Assembly: GCF_963678635.1 (NCBI RefSeq)
Contig: NC_087066.1
Location: forward strand, 41,315,223-41,372,337
Length of the DNA: 57,115 nt
From: Symsagittifera roscoffensis
Taxonomy: Eukaryota; Xenacoelomorpha; Acoela; Convolutidae
Direction of reading: 5' to 3'
Shown here: piece by piece, positions 1 through 10,415 of the stretch
Numbering within the stretch: the stretch's first letter is position 1
How the letters are laid out: each line of letters starts with the position of its first letter
The notes under the pieces: generated by a model
What the model saw: the letters and a program-made list of their open reading frames with translations, nothing else
Told to the model about the DNA's origin: nothing
Databases searched by the model: none
Program-made: the position numbers and the translations under genes

Positions 1-30
1 CATTTCAAAAGTCCCATTTATTTTTAGATA

Positions 31-390
31 ATGCCTGCACTTAACCGAAATGAGAAAGTCAAATGTGAGGACTGCGGAAACATGTTTACTCGAAAAAACG
101 CTGCCAGACATCAAAAAAGATGTGAAAAGCAGGAGGAACGTAAGTGTTCCAAATGTCATTTTCATACAAAGAACAAGGACGAGATGAACTATCATGTTGC
201 TAAGAAACATGCTCCAGCAAGTTCCTTGCAATCAACGGTGTGTTCTTCTTGTGAGCGAGAGTTCGCGAGTTACTACTCTCTCCAGCAACATCGGAGAAAG
301 GAACATGGAGCGAAACAACGGAAGCCAAGTGATACGGTAGCCGACTTGAACAAAATTGTGGAGGATGAGGGGGAAGATGGTGAAAAATTG
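31..390 (+). pseudogene. N-terminal C2H2-type zinc-finger module of the polymerase relic
   Basis: This segment is in a different frame from the polymerase. A one-base shift near 385-395 brings it into the downstream frame, where the protein reads straight on through 425. The fingers are C-x2-C-x9-H-x4-C, C-x2-C-x12-H-x4-H and C-x2-C-x12-H-x4-H. The simplest reading is that the fingers are the N-terminus of the polymerase protein and would bind nucleic acid. A separate small gene is possible but less likely. Confidence 0.7.
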
Positions 391-2761
391 AAAGGAGGAA
401 CTTGGTGCATGTCAGCATTTTCTAGTGGATACGGAGATGGAAAATGGGAGAAATAAGGTATTTAACTTCCAAATGTCCAAGTTAGATACTAAAATAATTA
501 ACGAGAAACTTGAAGAAGACTTCAACAAGCTCAATTCTGCAGCCAAAATCAACATTGCTCTGGGTTTTGTTCTTCGAAATATTGAGACTGGTGAATATCA
601 ATATTTCTACGCGCATGAAAACAATACTCTGTGTGAAAAATCCCACTTACTTTGTACGAAAGCGGATTTGATAACAATCCAAGGGAAAGTAGAAAAATTT
701 GATATTGTGGAGCAATGTACGCAAGAACGCCAAAACACAAAATGGAGATTCAAGTTGATTACTAACGTTACAATTTTTGCTGCTTTGCTGAAAAACATCC
801 CAATGGGATGTCCAGACTCTGTCTAACCCGAACCTCTACTGAAAAACCATTCTGTTAACTGTCTTTTATCTAACAAGGACAAGGAACCTTACAAAGATCA
901 TTTGTGTCTATTCCGCGCATTGGCCATGTACATGAACGGACACAATGATCTCGACACTCACAACTCCAGATATTTTACAGAATTCATAACAAAATCTGGT
1001 TATGATCCTAAGAATTTTCGTGGAGTTTCCGTTGAAGACTTACCTGTTGTCGAGGAAATAATTGAACGCAACATGTTTATTTACGATTTTGATATTCAAG
1101 AGGGAGAATATGTTGGAGAACTAGCACGAAGAAGTATTGGTAGATTTGATAAAACAGTCAAATTACTGAGATTCAACAATCATATCATTCATACAAATAA
1201 TAAAGATCGCTTCTTTAAGTGTTTCCGGTGCCCTAGTTGTGATAGTTTCTTCAAAAGATCCGAGTTTCTCAACAAACATTTTCTCAGATGTAAGGATCGT
1301 GTGAAACATATTTACCCAAAGAACGTATATGAGCTTCGCGAAACCTTGTTTGAAAAGCTAGAAGGATTCAATCTTCCAGTTTCCGATGATAAAAACCTTT
1401 CAAAAACCTAGCAATTTTCGATTTTGAGTCGATATGTGTTCCTACAGAAGAACTAAAAGAAACACAAACTACTACCTGGATCGGAAAACATGTTCCTATT
1501 TCAGTATCTATATCATCGAATCTGATTGATGAACCCATCTTTTTGTACAACAAGGATCCACAAAATTTGATTATTGATTTTGTAAGCAAGCTCGAACTGT
1601 TGGCTGAGAAAAGTAAGCTGGAGATGAGAACAAATTTCCAAGATATTGAAGTTGCTGTCAATGAAAGAATGAAAAAAAATCTTTGATCAATTGAATGAGC
1701 GAGGCCAGAATTTTTCAAGTAACAAGTTTGAGTACGAAGACGAATGTATTGAAGATTTGGAAGAAGCAGATATGTCAACTCAATTCTTGCGAATTCAGAA
1801 AAATCAACTCATCGATTTGAAACAACATCTGGAGAGATATATAAAAACTTTACCTGTTTTTGGATTTAACTGTGGTAGATATGACTTAAATTTGATCAAG
1901 TCCTATTTAATCCCTTATTTGATTCGCGATAAAGAGCAAGAAACATCCGTTATCAAAAAAGCAAATGATTTTATATCTTTCAAGTTTGGAGATGTACAAT
2001 TTCTTGACATTATGAAATTTCTGGGTGGAGCAACAACTCTAGACTCATTTCTCAAAGCTTATAAAGCTAGTGAAACAAAAGGATTCTTTCCTTATGAGTG
2101 GTTTGACAACCCTGACAAACTTGATTTTCCAGGACTGCCCCCATATGAAGCATTTTTCAGTAAACTTAGTAACAACAATCCTCTAGACAAAGACTTTACT
2201 GATTATAAAAAAAAACTGAGAAAGAGCGGACTTGATGAACAGCAAGCACTGAAAAAGCTTCAAATCAACACTGTACCCGCATCTGGTCTAGATAATTACA
2301 GTTACTTACAACAAACTTGGCAGAAAAACGGAATCACTGTGTTCAAAGATTTTTGCAGTGGTACAACAACAAAGATGTAGTTCCAACCCTGGAAGCAATG
2401 CAAAAAATGATTTAGTTTTATCATAACAAAGGGATAGACATGTTGAAACTTGGATGTACACAAATCTACAAATTACAAGTTTTATCCATTTTGCGAAAGT
2501 GATAAAGATTTTTGTGAAAAAATACGAGAAGACATGACCGGTGGGGCTTCGATTGTGTTCACTCGAAAAACTGTAGTTGATGAAACATACATCAGAAATT
2601 CATCAAATATTTGTAAGTCAATCGTTGGAATTGATGCGAGCCAGCTTTACCCTTTCTCAATGTGTCAAGATATGCCAACAGGACTGTATACGAGATGGGA
2701 GTTTGACACTGATATGCAGAAATTCAAGGCTAGACATAATCGAACTCGCAACTTTTAGAAT

Positions 2762-4360
2762 ATGGTCATGTCTTGCTATCAAGAATCAAGACCAGAATGT
2801 AAAATTGAAAGCTTTTTTACATCTGGAAAACAGAAGAAAATTGACTGTTTTAATGTGGACGGTTATTGTGATCACTGTAAAACAGTATTCGAGGCAATCG
2901 GATGCTACTATCACTTTTGTTCTTGTGAAGAAGCTCGTCCCTCCTTAACAGAACAGGATATTGAGCGAGGAAACAAGAAGAGAGAAATGGATGATATGCG
3001 ACGAGAATACATTAAAGAGAAAGGATACAAAGTGGAAGAAATGTGGGAGTGTGACTGGTGGGAAAGTTTCAAAACCGATGAAAAGATCAAAAATCACGTC
3101 AGAACCCACTTTCCCTACAAAAGACCCCTTTCTACAGACTCTCTTCTATCAGAGATAAAAGATGGATCCCTTTTTGGTTACGTTCAGTGCGACTTAGTTG
3201 TTCCAGATGAACTGAAATCGAAATTTGCGAATTTTCCTCCAATTTTCAAAAATATTGAGGTCGGAAGAGATGATATTGGAGATTACTTGAAAAACTATGC
3301 GATCGAGAACGAAAAGTTAAAGCATCCTCAGAGAATGTTGATATCTAGTTTCAAGCTGGAAAATGGAACAGTTATAACTCCTCTCTTCAACTTTTATTTA
3401 GAACTTGGCTTGCCATGCACCAAAATTTATCGTTTTGTTGAAAATTCTCCTCGGAAATGCTTTAATAATTTCGTTCAGTCAGTGGTTGATGCTAGAAGAG
3501 AAGGAGATGAAAACCCTCCATCAGGAGTTGTAGCAGAAACAATGAAGCTCTGGGGCAATTCCTCCTATGGATATCAGATCATGGATAGATCCAGGCATAC
3601 AATCACGAAGTATCTGAACGATGAAAAAACTGATAAGGCAATCAATGAACCACTGTTTAAGAGACTTAACACAGTTGAGAAGAACTTATATGAGGTGGAG
3701 TTATTGAAGTCAACCATTGAGCACAGAGAACCCATCATTGTTGGTTTTTTCATACTTCAGTATGCAAAACTGAGAATGTTGGAACTCTACTATAACTTCT
3801 TTGACAAGTTCTGTGATGTGAATAAATTTGAAGAGTTGGAGATGGACACAGACTCACTTTACTTGGCACTTGCAGAAGAAAATTTGTACGATTGCATCCA
3901 ACCAGATAAGAGAGCTGCTTGGGAAAAAATGAGGGAGAGTGATTGCAGAGATTCCTTCAAGGCGGATGCAAAATCTAATTTCTTTCCTCGAACGTGTTGT
4001 ACTATCCATAAAAAACATGATAAGCGGGAGCCGGGACTTTTCAAAGAAGAGTTTAGGTGCACAGAAATGCTCTGTTTATGTAGTAAGACATATTGCTGCT
4101 ATGACAACAAGTCAGACAAATTCAAATTTAGCAGCAAAGGATTGAATAAGCGGGTTTTAGAAGACTCTGGAGATCGAACTTTAACAAAGTATAGGAGAGT
4201 ACTCGATGAAGCTATCAACTTAACATCGACTAATAGAGGATTCAGAACTATAAATCATATGGTTGCTACATATGAACAGACAAAGAAAGGACTAAGTTAT
4301 TTTTATCCTAAAAGACAAGTGCAAGATGATGGAATTCATACAAAACCATTGGACTTATAA
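2762..4360 (+). pseudogene. Longest open piece of the polymerase (palm, motifs B and C, C-terminal region)
   Basis: This 532-residue stretch is open from just after the TAG at 2756-2758 to the natural TAA. It continues in the same frame as the preceding 2450-2758 piece, so that TAG is a simple nonsense change. It contains a Cys-rich patch (CDHC, CYYHFC), motif B, motif C, a second Cys/His-rich patch (TCCTIHKKHDK, CLCSKTYCCYD) and SSKGLNKR, which could fill the KxY position. Open frame over 1.6 kb with all catalytic Asp residues suggests decay is fairly recent. The upstream lesions still prevent a full protein. Confidence 0.8.
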
Positions 4361-5708
4361 GAACTCTTCTGATGTAATAAATTATATAAGATGTCGTATT
4401 ATTAAGGTTTCATGATAATAAAATGTAAATTATTGCGGTAAAGTTAATATACAATGCAGTGATTTATATACTTTCCTTGTAATTTAAATTTTTTTCTCAA
4501 AAAACTTGACTTTTTTCGAAGTTTCAGCATGACTAGGTAACATATTATAGCTATACAACAAGGACAAGAAACAATTAGATAACGCACGCCAAAATTTTTC
4601 CAACTCGAAATTTTTGTCAAAATTTTTCCAAATTTTTTCACAAAACTCAAATTTTCTCCAAAATTTTTCCAAAAACTCAACACAAAAACATCGTATCTTA
4701 ATACATGGGAAACCTATAACCTATCTTAATACATGGGAAATCTATTACCTATCTTAATACATAGCATGGGGGACCGGGAAACCTATAACGTATCTTAATA
4801 CATGGGGTCCTCCATGCTCCCCCCCCCCCCCCCCGCCCCCTGATCACCTCCAACATCTACTTCTGTGATAAATTCTAAAAAGTTATTTCGGTATCAAATT
4901 TCATCGTATCTATTAAAATCCATGGGCCATCGATTAAAATTTCTCGGTTATAATTTATAGATTGACTAAAATGATTTTCTGACATCGAAAACAACGCTTC
5001 CATACGTCCGCAAGGATCTACCTAACAGTCTCCTTCCTATGGTATCTACTAAAAATCCCCACCACTCTACACAAAAAGAACAAGACTGCTCGTATTAGGG
5101 CAAAGCCCCGAACTTTCCGGCTGCCTTGAATGTTCCGGCTGAAAATCGGAACAAATAAATAAGAATAAGAGTTTTCATTCGAGAAGTCTAGTGTTGCTGC
5201 ATTCTGAAATTTCGACAAATCTATTCAACTTAACAATTGAAACTTTTCATATAAACTCAAGTTTCTTTAACTTAGTCAGAAACTCAGGAAAGTTGGGGTT
5301 AACTGACAGATTTAACGTTCAGTTTCAAAATCATTTGTCATAAGAAAGCTCTGCTGAATCTACTTCTTAAATCAGAAGCGTTTTAACTAAAAGAAAAAAT
5401 GACCAGAAAAGAGCTCTTGATTTTTACAAATAAATTTTATGAAAAATCATTTCAATTTAAAAATGTAGAAAAGCATCAATCATAAAGCTAAATTGAAAGC
5501 AGCGGTGTTAAATTTTCAATTGAAATTGGAAATGTGTCATTTTATGATGGCTCAAATAAAAATTAAACAGGCCTGTACACTTTTTCAATGGCTATCAATA
5601 AGTGTAGTTAGACGGTAAATGAGGATTTATTGGCTTATGAAATCTGCTTTAGTACTTTTAGTCCTCCTTTAAATCTGTCTCGTTTCTAATAAACTTGGTT
5701 TGAGAAAA
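4361..5708. other. Intergenic, AT-rich, short repeats, no gene seen
   Basis: After the polymerase relic comes AT-rich DNA with a degenerate CAAAATTTTTCCA repeat (about 4590-4680), a 28-bp tandem array (4693-4807), a 16-nt C run (4819-4834) and one copy of a dispersed AGGGCAAAGCCC hairpin word (near 5097). I see no convincing reading frame. The last few hundred bases may hold the promoter of the sulfotransferase gene that starts at 5709, but no clear TATA box was found. Confidence 0.6.
4693..4807 (+). repeat. 28-bp tandem repeat, about 3.5 copies
   Basis: Units begin at 4693, 4721, 4749 and 4790 and share the core TATCTTAATACATGGGAAA followed by CCTATAAC. The third unit carries a 13-nt insertion (CATGGGGGACCGG region). 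The array ends next to a poly-C run. It may be a local microsatellite-like expansion or the edge of a mobile element. Confidence 0.85.
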
Positions 5709-5796
5709 ATGGCTTCGAAGTTCAAATTGCAAACTGTTGCGTACGTGCTTTTATTTCCTCTTCTCTTTTTCCTCTATTCTCAAATCGACAAAACAG
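5709..5796 (+). CDS. Sulfotransferase exon 1: start and signal anchor
   Basis: ATG at 5709 begins a short N-terminus (MASKFKLQTVAY) followed by a strongly hydrophobic stretch (VLLFPLLFFLY), then polar residues. A GTAAAA donor follows at 5797, leaving phase 1. This is the expected shape for the cytosolic tail and membrane anchor of a Golgi enzyme. Joining to 7771 restores frame (G|CC). Confidence 0.5.
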
Positions 5797-8700
5797 GTAA
5801 AAAAAACATACTTATATTCAAATTTCGGTGTTAAAAACCAATTTTGTCCATGAAAAGGCAGTTATTCGGTGATTTTTTTAAAGATTAATTTCATATGTTT
5901 TCACTTCCATCAGTTTCATTTTGATTTGATGAGTAGCGAAAAGATTTTTTTTTGTTTTGGGGCTGATCTATGACTTTATTCATGTTCCGATCATTAAAAA
6001 TGGGAAGGAGTGTTGTATTCGGGGTGTTAAACTATTATTTGGGTGTCATATTAAGTTTAAACTTTTTCAGTCGTGATGAAAAAGAAAAATTTATGCTGCA
6101 AAGAATTTCAAAAAAAGTTTTAGAAAAAAATTTCTGAACTTTTTAAATATTTGTTGAGTGTTCGTTTTGTTCGTTTTCGAATAAAACCGTCATCCATTGT
6201 GTTTATCTCATTAACCTTCTACGCGTTCGCTTAGTTTCCTCATCACACAACGCAAATGAAAAAACGGAAAAAACGGCACTAATTAAAAAAATTCAAGAAA
6301 TTGAATATGAAAATGAAAATGGTCTGAATATGGCCTTCAAGCAATTGTGAGTAGTTCCATGAGCTTTTCAGTGGCGGAATCCGAAACATTGCTACTTTTC
6401 TTTGATCTTGTTTGCTGTTTTTGGATTCCACAAACGAGTACTTAAAACATTGTACCACTCAAAATCGCTCCAAAAAATAGGCAAATAGGAATCCACAAAC
6501 AAGTAAGACATGTGTATAGTTATATTGAACTGTTGCGGAATCCGCAACTGTAAGCTGAATCCGCAAATTGCAATTGGAATCCGCAAATTGTAAGTTGAAT
6601 AGGCATTTTGTTTCCGGATTGCACTGAAAATTGAGGATTCCACTTACATTTTGCGGTTTCCACTTACATTTTGCGGAATCCACTGACAGTTGCGGCATCC
6701 AGAACAACTAGCTATATTTGCTTGTTGCGGAAACCGCAACAAAACAAATGTGCCGACAAAAGTTATGTTACAGGTATTTGTAAGCGGAATCCACGAAACT
6801 TTTGTAAGTGGAATCCACTTACATTTTGGAACCTGTTTAAAGATCTGTCTCCGGAATCCAGGAAAATACAGACACAAAATTGTGCGCCTATCCAGTGCAC
6901 AGTTTGGCCTCGTTATGATAGTTTTTTAATTGCATTATCTCTGTTTATATGTCTCAAATTCCAGCATTACCAAAGAGATGAGCAAAAGACAAGCAACTGG
7001 TCGCGCCCGCGCAAAACTCTTTTTACCAGAAATATTTTGAAATGCTTTGAAAGTCTTCAAAGACGCGCAAAAAATGAGGCAAAACGTACTACATTTGCGA
7101 CCTCTAAAATTTTGAAAAAGTGAAAAGTAGACTGCTTCACGTCAAGTTGGAACAATTGCTGAGCATGATTGAGTCGCACGAAATAGCAAAACAAGCAGAA
7201 TTAAAAGGCAGCGCGCTAATCATCCAAATTTGGGTAATTTGGGTACCTTAGAGCTACCATAATTTTTATGTTAACCAATATGATTTTCTGACACCTGAAA
7301 AACCACAATAATGACCCTATTTTGATAATAAAATTTCTGCGCAGCAGGCAGATTTTGAAAAACCGCCCTGAAGCACGATTTTTAAAGACATTTTTCGATA
7401 TTTCTCACCAAAATGGCGCGCTCAGTCTACTTTGGCGCCGAAAGACTTCAAGAAATAGATCAATGATTTCTTTTTTTTTTATCGATGAACACAGATAAAA
7501 TAGTGATGATCATCGATGATTTAGCGCTGGAAAACAAAGAAAAAATCATCGCTAAATCGCTCATCAGAATCTCAAACAATACCGGCTTCTTAAGCTCAAA
7601 ATTGAAAAGATATTTAATCTGCGATAATATTTCTTTTTAAAAAGTTACCCCTCTTCCTCCTAAAGAGATAGAAAAATTTCCGTCTAAAACTGCTAATGAA
7701 ATATGCAGATTTTTGAGCTAATATAAAAGTAACAATACTATAAATCTAAACGAGCATTTATCTTTTTCAGCCAAAGAAGAAAGCATGAAGAAGTTCGAAA
7801 GGCGTGAAGAAAAAGAAGACTGGGCGAAACCGTCAGAACGACAAAATTGTCGGCCTATATTCCCAAACTATTCGCAACCATTGGACCCTTTCCTAAACAT
7901 ATCAAAATTGAAATTATTTGCCGATGGTGAGCTGGAAAATAATCTGCCGATCGACGAGATTTACCGAGAAAGGAGTCGGGTTATTAACAGCCGCTGCAAT
8001 AATGAGTTTGTTAAACCTTAACTTTTTAAACTTAATTTTTCAGGATATTTAAAGTTTTTTTTCAATGCTTTGTAGTGGCTATTTTTCAAAGTTAGCAAGC
8101 CCAATTCGAAATGTTAAAATCAAAACGCTACTTTTTTGACAATTTTTTAGTTTGAAAATCTAATTTTAGCGTCCGCAGTATCGATACGAAACCACTTACA
8201 GAACTAATTAATGTAGAGAACAAACTTCGCCCCATTTTTTAAAGTTCTTGTGTTCTAATTAGCGTTGAGAACAAATTTCGCCCCAGTTTTTCTAGTTTTT
8301 TTTCTAATTAGCGTTGAGAACAAATTTAGCTCCACCTATTAAAATTCTTTTGTCTGAAATATTAGGTAAAAATAGGCGAGGAACAAAATTTGCCAACCGA
8401 GGGGCAAAACTTTTGAAAGGGCGTCCAGAAGAAAAGAAATTATCACAACTCAAGTTATAAGATGTTTTAGACGCAAAAATTGGTCAACTTTGGCGACCCC
8501 GTCGTCCATCAACCGTTTCGTGTTCTTGCCCAAATTGGACATTCTCTATTGCGGGATCACCAAATGCGGCAACACGGCGTGGTCTGAGATTTTGTGGAAT
8601 TTAGAAGAGGGTAAAATACCCAATGTCAACCCGAATGGCAGTGGGGGAATTGGTAAGTACATTTATGTCACGAGATTTACGAGCATTGCCTTCCTTATTT

Positions 8701-9012
8701 TTCCCTTTATATATTTCTTAGACCTGATTTTGCAGAAAGGCTAAAAGTACCAATTCGAGTACCGTACCGTAACGTTAGGAAAGCAAGATTATATTGAGAA
8801 TTACTGAACAGTCCAATTATAATAGAGCCAATCATAAAGAAGATCATTTATCTTTCGTAGAAACAAAAAAGCACACAAAAGACTTATTCGGGGATACTTT
8901 CTATTTTCCCGAAGAGGAGAAAGATTGTACAGCGTAGATCCAAATCCTCAATTGTCAGCCTGGTACAGTTGGCGTTTCCAAGAAATTGTCTTAAGGAAAT
9001 ATTTGCGCTGTT
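5709..9012 (+). CDS. Carbohydrate sulfotransferase (CHST8-14/HNK-1ST type), multi-exon, C-terminus not found
   Basis: These enzymes sit in the Golgi as type II membrane proteins and move sulfate from PAPS to sugars of glycans or proteoglycans. Exon 1 encodes a short basic start and a hydrophobic signal anchor. The 8471-8652 exon carries the 5'-phosphosulfate loop (ILYCGITKCGNTAW, resembling the family's C-x-PK-x-x-x-TNW). The 8861-9012 exon carries the 3'-phosphate-binding region (FLFSRRGERLYS, resembling FLFVREPFERLVS) and then RFQEIVLRKY. About 229 residues are recovered, against roughly 300-400 in the family. Proposed joins at 5709-5796/7771 (phase 1), 8007/8471 (phase 2), 8652/8736 (phase 1) and 8763/8861 (phase 2) keep one frame. 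The 5' loop has Thr for the usual Pro (TK for PK). The last third may lie in unrecognised small exons, one candidate being 9570-9637, or be lost. Function is inferred from motifs. Confidence 0.6.
6425..6870. repeat. Fold-back repeat built from GGAATCCGCAA / TGTAAGTGGAATCC units
   Basis: The left arm (about 6538-6599) holds three GAATCCGCAA words spaced by TGTAAG-like sequence. The right arm (about 6637-6700) holds their reverse complements (TTACATTTTGCGG, TTCCAC). Smaller hairpins follow: GTTGCGGAAACCGCAAC near 6724 and TGTAAGTGGAATCCACTTACA at 6803-6823. The whole block lies in the large first intron of the sulfotransferase gene. It looks like a fold-back or MITE-like insertion; no target duplication was identified. 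Confidence 0.75.
7771..8007 (+). CDS. Sulfotransferase stem-region exon
   Basis: A good acceptor (TTTATCTTTTTCAG) precedes 7771 and the frame stays open to 8021. The peptide is charged at first (KKFERREEKEDW), then has YRERSRVINSRC, which matches the Arg/Cys segment that precedes the PAPS-binding domain in this family. The 3' edge is uncertain. A donor at about 8008 (phase 2) fits the next exon; a GTGAGC near 7926 is another possibility. Confidence 0.5.
8204..8353 (+). repeat. About 50-bp tandem repeat, 3 copies
   Basis: Units start at 8204, 8255 and 8304. Each begins CTAATTA, continues GAGAACAAA and CTTCGCCCC or a variant, and ends in a T-rich tail. It lies in a sulfotransferase intron. Confidence 0.8.
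8471..8652 (+). CDS. Sulfotransferase exon with 5'-phosphosulfate-binding loop
   Basis: Reads NRFVFLPKLDILYCGITKCGNTAWSEILW and ends at a strong GTAAGT donor (8653). The Lys in TKCGNTAW is the expected sulfate-transfer residue of the PAPS loop. The acceptor is taken as TTTTAG before 8471, which fits phase 2 but has a weak pyrimidine tract. Confidence 0.6.
8736..8763 (+). CDS. Possible 28-nt sulfotransferase microexon
   Basis: An acceptor (CTGATTTTGCAG) precedes 8736 at the phase needed after 8652. A GTACCG at 8764 would leave phase 2, as required by the exon at 8861. The nine-residue peptide carries no motif, so this exon is supported only by frame and by the 83-nt spacing. The donor is weak. 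Confidence 0.3.
8861..9012 (+). CDS. Sulfotransferase exon with 3'-phosphate-binding region
   Basis: Acceptor TTTATCTTTCGTAG precedes 8861. The peptide has RGYFLFSRRGERLYS, then DPNPQLSAWYSWRFQEIVLR. FLFxR...ERLxS is the family's 3'PSB signature, and F-x-E-I-x-x-x-KY matches the segment just after it. The 3' end is not certain; a GT near 9013 would leave phase 1, after which the frame soon closes. Confidence 0.55.
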
Positions 9013-9569
9013 TTTTTTTCTTCGGACAAATTTCGACTTTTTAACTATAGCCACTTTTTAATGTAGCTATATATACGGAGGCGTAGCGACTTGCAGGCGC
9101 GCCATTTACTATGCTTAGTAAAAATAGTTACTCCAGTTTGATGCGGCACGCATCAGTTTGAGTTTTAGTAGCAAATGTGAGAAAACAAACTCAATTATAG
9201 TGCGGTAATAGGCGCATGCTAAGCGGCACCCATGCAAGTAGGCCGGGCCCCATTTTATAGCATCTGGCAAATATTGACCTTCTCGGCTGAAAATTCATTA
9301 AATGTATTTACTCTGATTGTTTTTCGTAAGCTAGGGCGTTTTTAAAATTGTCTAATTGGCTACTATGGGACTTTTAAAGTACGATATTTTTAGTTCCATT
9401 AACGTGTAAGGGACGTTTTAATCGGGCTCAAAAATCGTTCTAATCGTTCAAATCATTGGTTTGAGGCAAATTACTTGAAACTATCAGTACGTTGCTAGAC
9501 TTTTATTGTTTCGACTAACTATGAAGAAAATGGCTGAACATAAGTGCTCAAAGTGGTTTATTTCTCCAG

Positions 9570-9637
9570 GCCAATTTCGACTTCATAATAATCTCTTTTG
9601 GTGGAATTTTTAACGCCACCTCAAAGATTTGGCTGTC
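9570..9637 (+). CDS. Candidate late sulfotransferase exon
   Basis: Flanked by an acceptor (TTTATTTCTCCAG) and a donor (GTGAGC). The frame gives ANFDFIIISFGGIFN, which loosely resembles the C-terminal NYDFIGKFET signature of this sulfotransferase group. The Glu-Thr pair is missing and at least one exon would have to lie between 9012 and 9570. Treat as a weak suggestion. Confidence 0.2.
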
Positions 9638-9961
9638 GTGAGCTCAAATCATTTGTGATCTTTTTGTGAATTTATAAGCGATACAAAAAAGCCACTTTGA
9701 CCTAATTGAGAGAATTGACGGACAATACACTTCGTGCCATTAACGCGCAAGCCGACAGAAGATTTAATCCGACAAAAAGTAATTTCGAATGAATTCAGGT
9801 CAACTATTTATTCCAATTATTACATGATTATAAATTTGCAAAAAGAGGGGATTCTTTGGGTCGGCAGGGGATCGAAACCCTTAGTGGGGGGGGGGGGGAG
9901 GGGGAGCTTCTGCAATTCCTCCACCCCCACCCCAAATCCGCCCCTGCAGTACCTGCAGTAA

Positions 9962-10045
9962 ACACTAAACAGTAAGAAAAAAAACAGTAAGCAGTGAGAA
10001 AGTAAACAGTAAACAGTAAGAAAGTAAACAGTAAACAGTAAAAAA
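9962..10045 (+). repeat. AAACAGTAAGAAAGT-type tandem repeat
   Basis: Irregular units of AAACAGTAAG and AAAGTAAACAGT repeat about seven times between 9962 and 10045, directly after a G-run/C-run pair. This is a simple minisatellite. Confidence 0.85.
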
Positions 10046-10215
10046 AGATTCCAACTGAAAAGTAAGCAAAAAATAGGCATAGAAATTGACTACACCCGGG
10101 ATGACCAAAAATGCTTATCAAATAATTCTCATAAATGGGAAATTTCTTTTCATACAATTCCATACAATTCCATACGTACAAAAAATTGTATGAAATCTCT
10201 ATAAAAACATTTTCC

Positions 10216-10415
10216 NNNNNNNNNNNNNNNNNNNNNNNNNNNNNNNNNNNNNNNNNNNNNNNNNNNNNNNNNNNNNNNNNNNNNNNNNNNNNNNNNNNNN
10301 NNNNNNNNNNNNNNNNNNNNNNNNNNNNNNNNNNNNNNNNNNNNNNNNNNNNNNNNNNNNNNNNNNNNNNNNNNNNNNNNNNNNNNNNNNNNNNNNNNNN
10401 NNNNNNNNNNNNNNN
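10216..10415. other. Assembly gap (200 N)
   Basis: Exactly 200 N, which is a placeholder length. Kinesin coding sequence begins immediately after it, so N-terminal exons are missing or elsewhere. A frame drawn through the gap from 10135 is an artefact. Confidence 0.98.

Larger units (their letters stand above)
31..4360 (+). pseudogene. Decayed zinc-finger + protein-primed DNA polymerase B (Maverick/Polinton-like)
   Basis: One large ancestral protein can be followed through several frames. The first 110 residues hold three Cys/His fingers (CEDCG..H..C, CSKCH..H..H, CSSCE..H..H). The exonuclease domain follows: Exo I DFES near 1420-1431, Exo II FGFNCGRYD near 1858-1885 and an Exo III-like YEWFD near 2095. 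Polymerase motif A (DASQLYP, 2633-2653), motif B (KLWGNSSYG, 3545-3571) and motif C (DTDSLY, 3845-3862) are intact. This is the family B layout of self-replicating elements that start synthesis from a protein primer. Lesions seen: frameshift near 385-395, TAA 824-826, frameshift near 1390-1400, frameshift in an A-run near 1672-1680, frameshift near 2345-2365, TAG 2413-2415, small deletion/frameshift near 2450-2460, TAG 2756-2758. The start is preceded by a splice-acceptor-like TTTATTTTTAG. No packaging ATPase, integrase or capsid gene is visible, so it is a fragment. Exact element class is inferred. Confidence 0.85.
9013..10215. other. Spacer between sulfotransferase and kinesin, low-complexity tracts
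   Basis: Apart from the candidate exon at 9570-9637 I see no convincing gene. The right half holds a G-rich tract (about 9887-9907, 13 G then 5 G) followed by a C-rich stretch, then an AAACAGTAAGAAAGT-type tandem repeat (about 9962-10045) and a repeated CCATACAATT word near 10150. The assembly gap begins at 10216. Confidence 0.6.

Noticed and set aside
4444-4683. Minus-strand Lys/Phe/Asn-rich frame
   Set aside because: Produced by the degenerate CAAAATTTTTCCA repeat; no protein features.
6232-6346. Possible extra sulfotransferase exon (AG before 6232, GTGAGT at 6347)
   Set aside because: Good splice sites and an open Lys/Glu-rich frame, but it would end in phase 2 while the next exon at 7771 needs phase 1. 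Exon 1 joins 7771 directly in frame.
10135-10415. Kinesin frame extended upstream through the N run to 10135
   Set aside because: The frame only passes because 200 N are treated as open. Real coding evidence begins at 10416.
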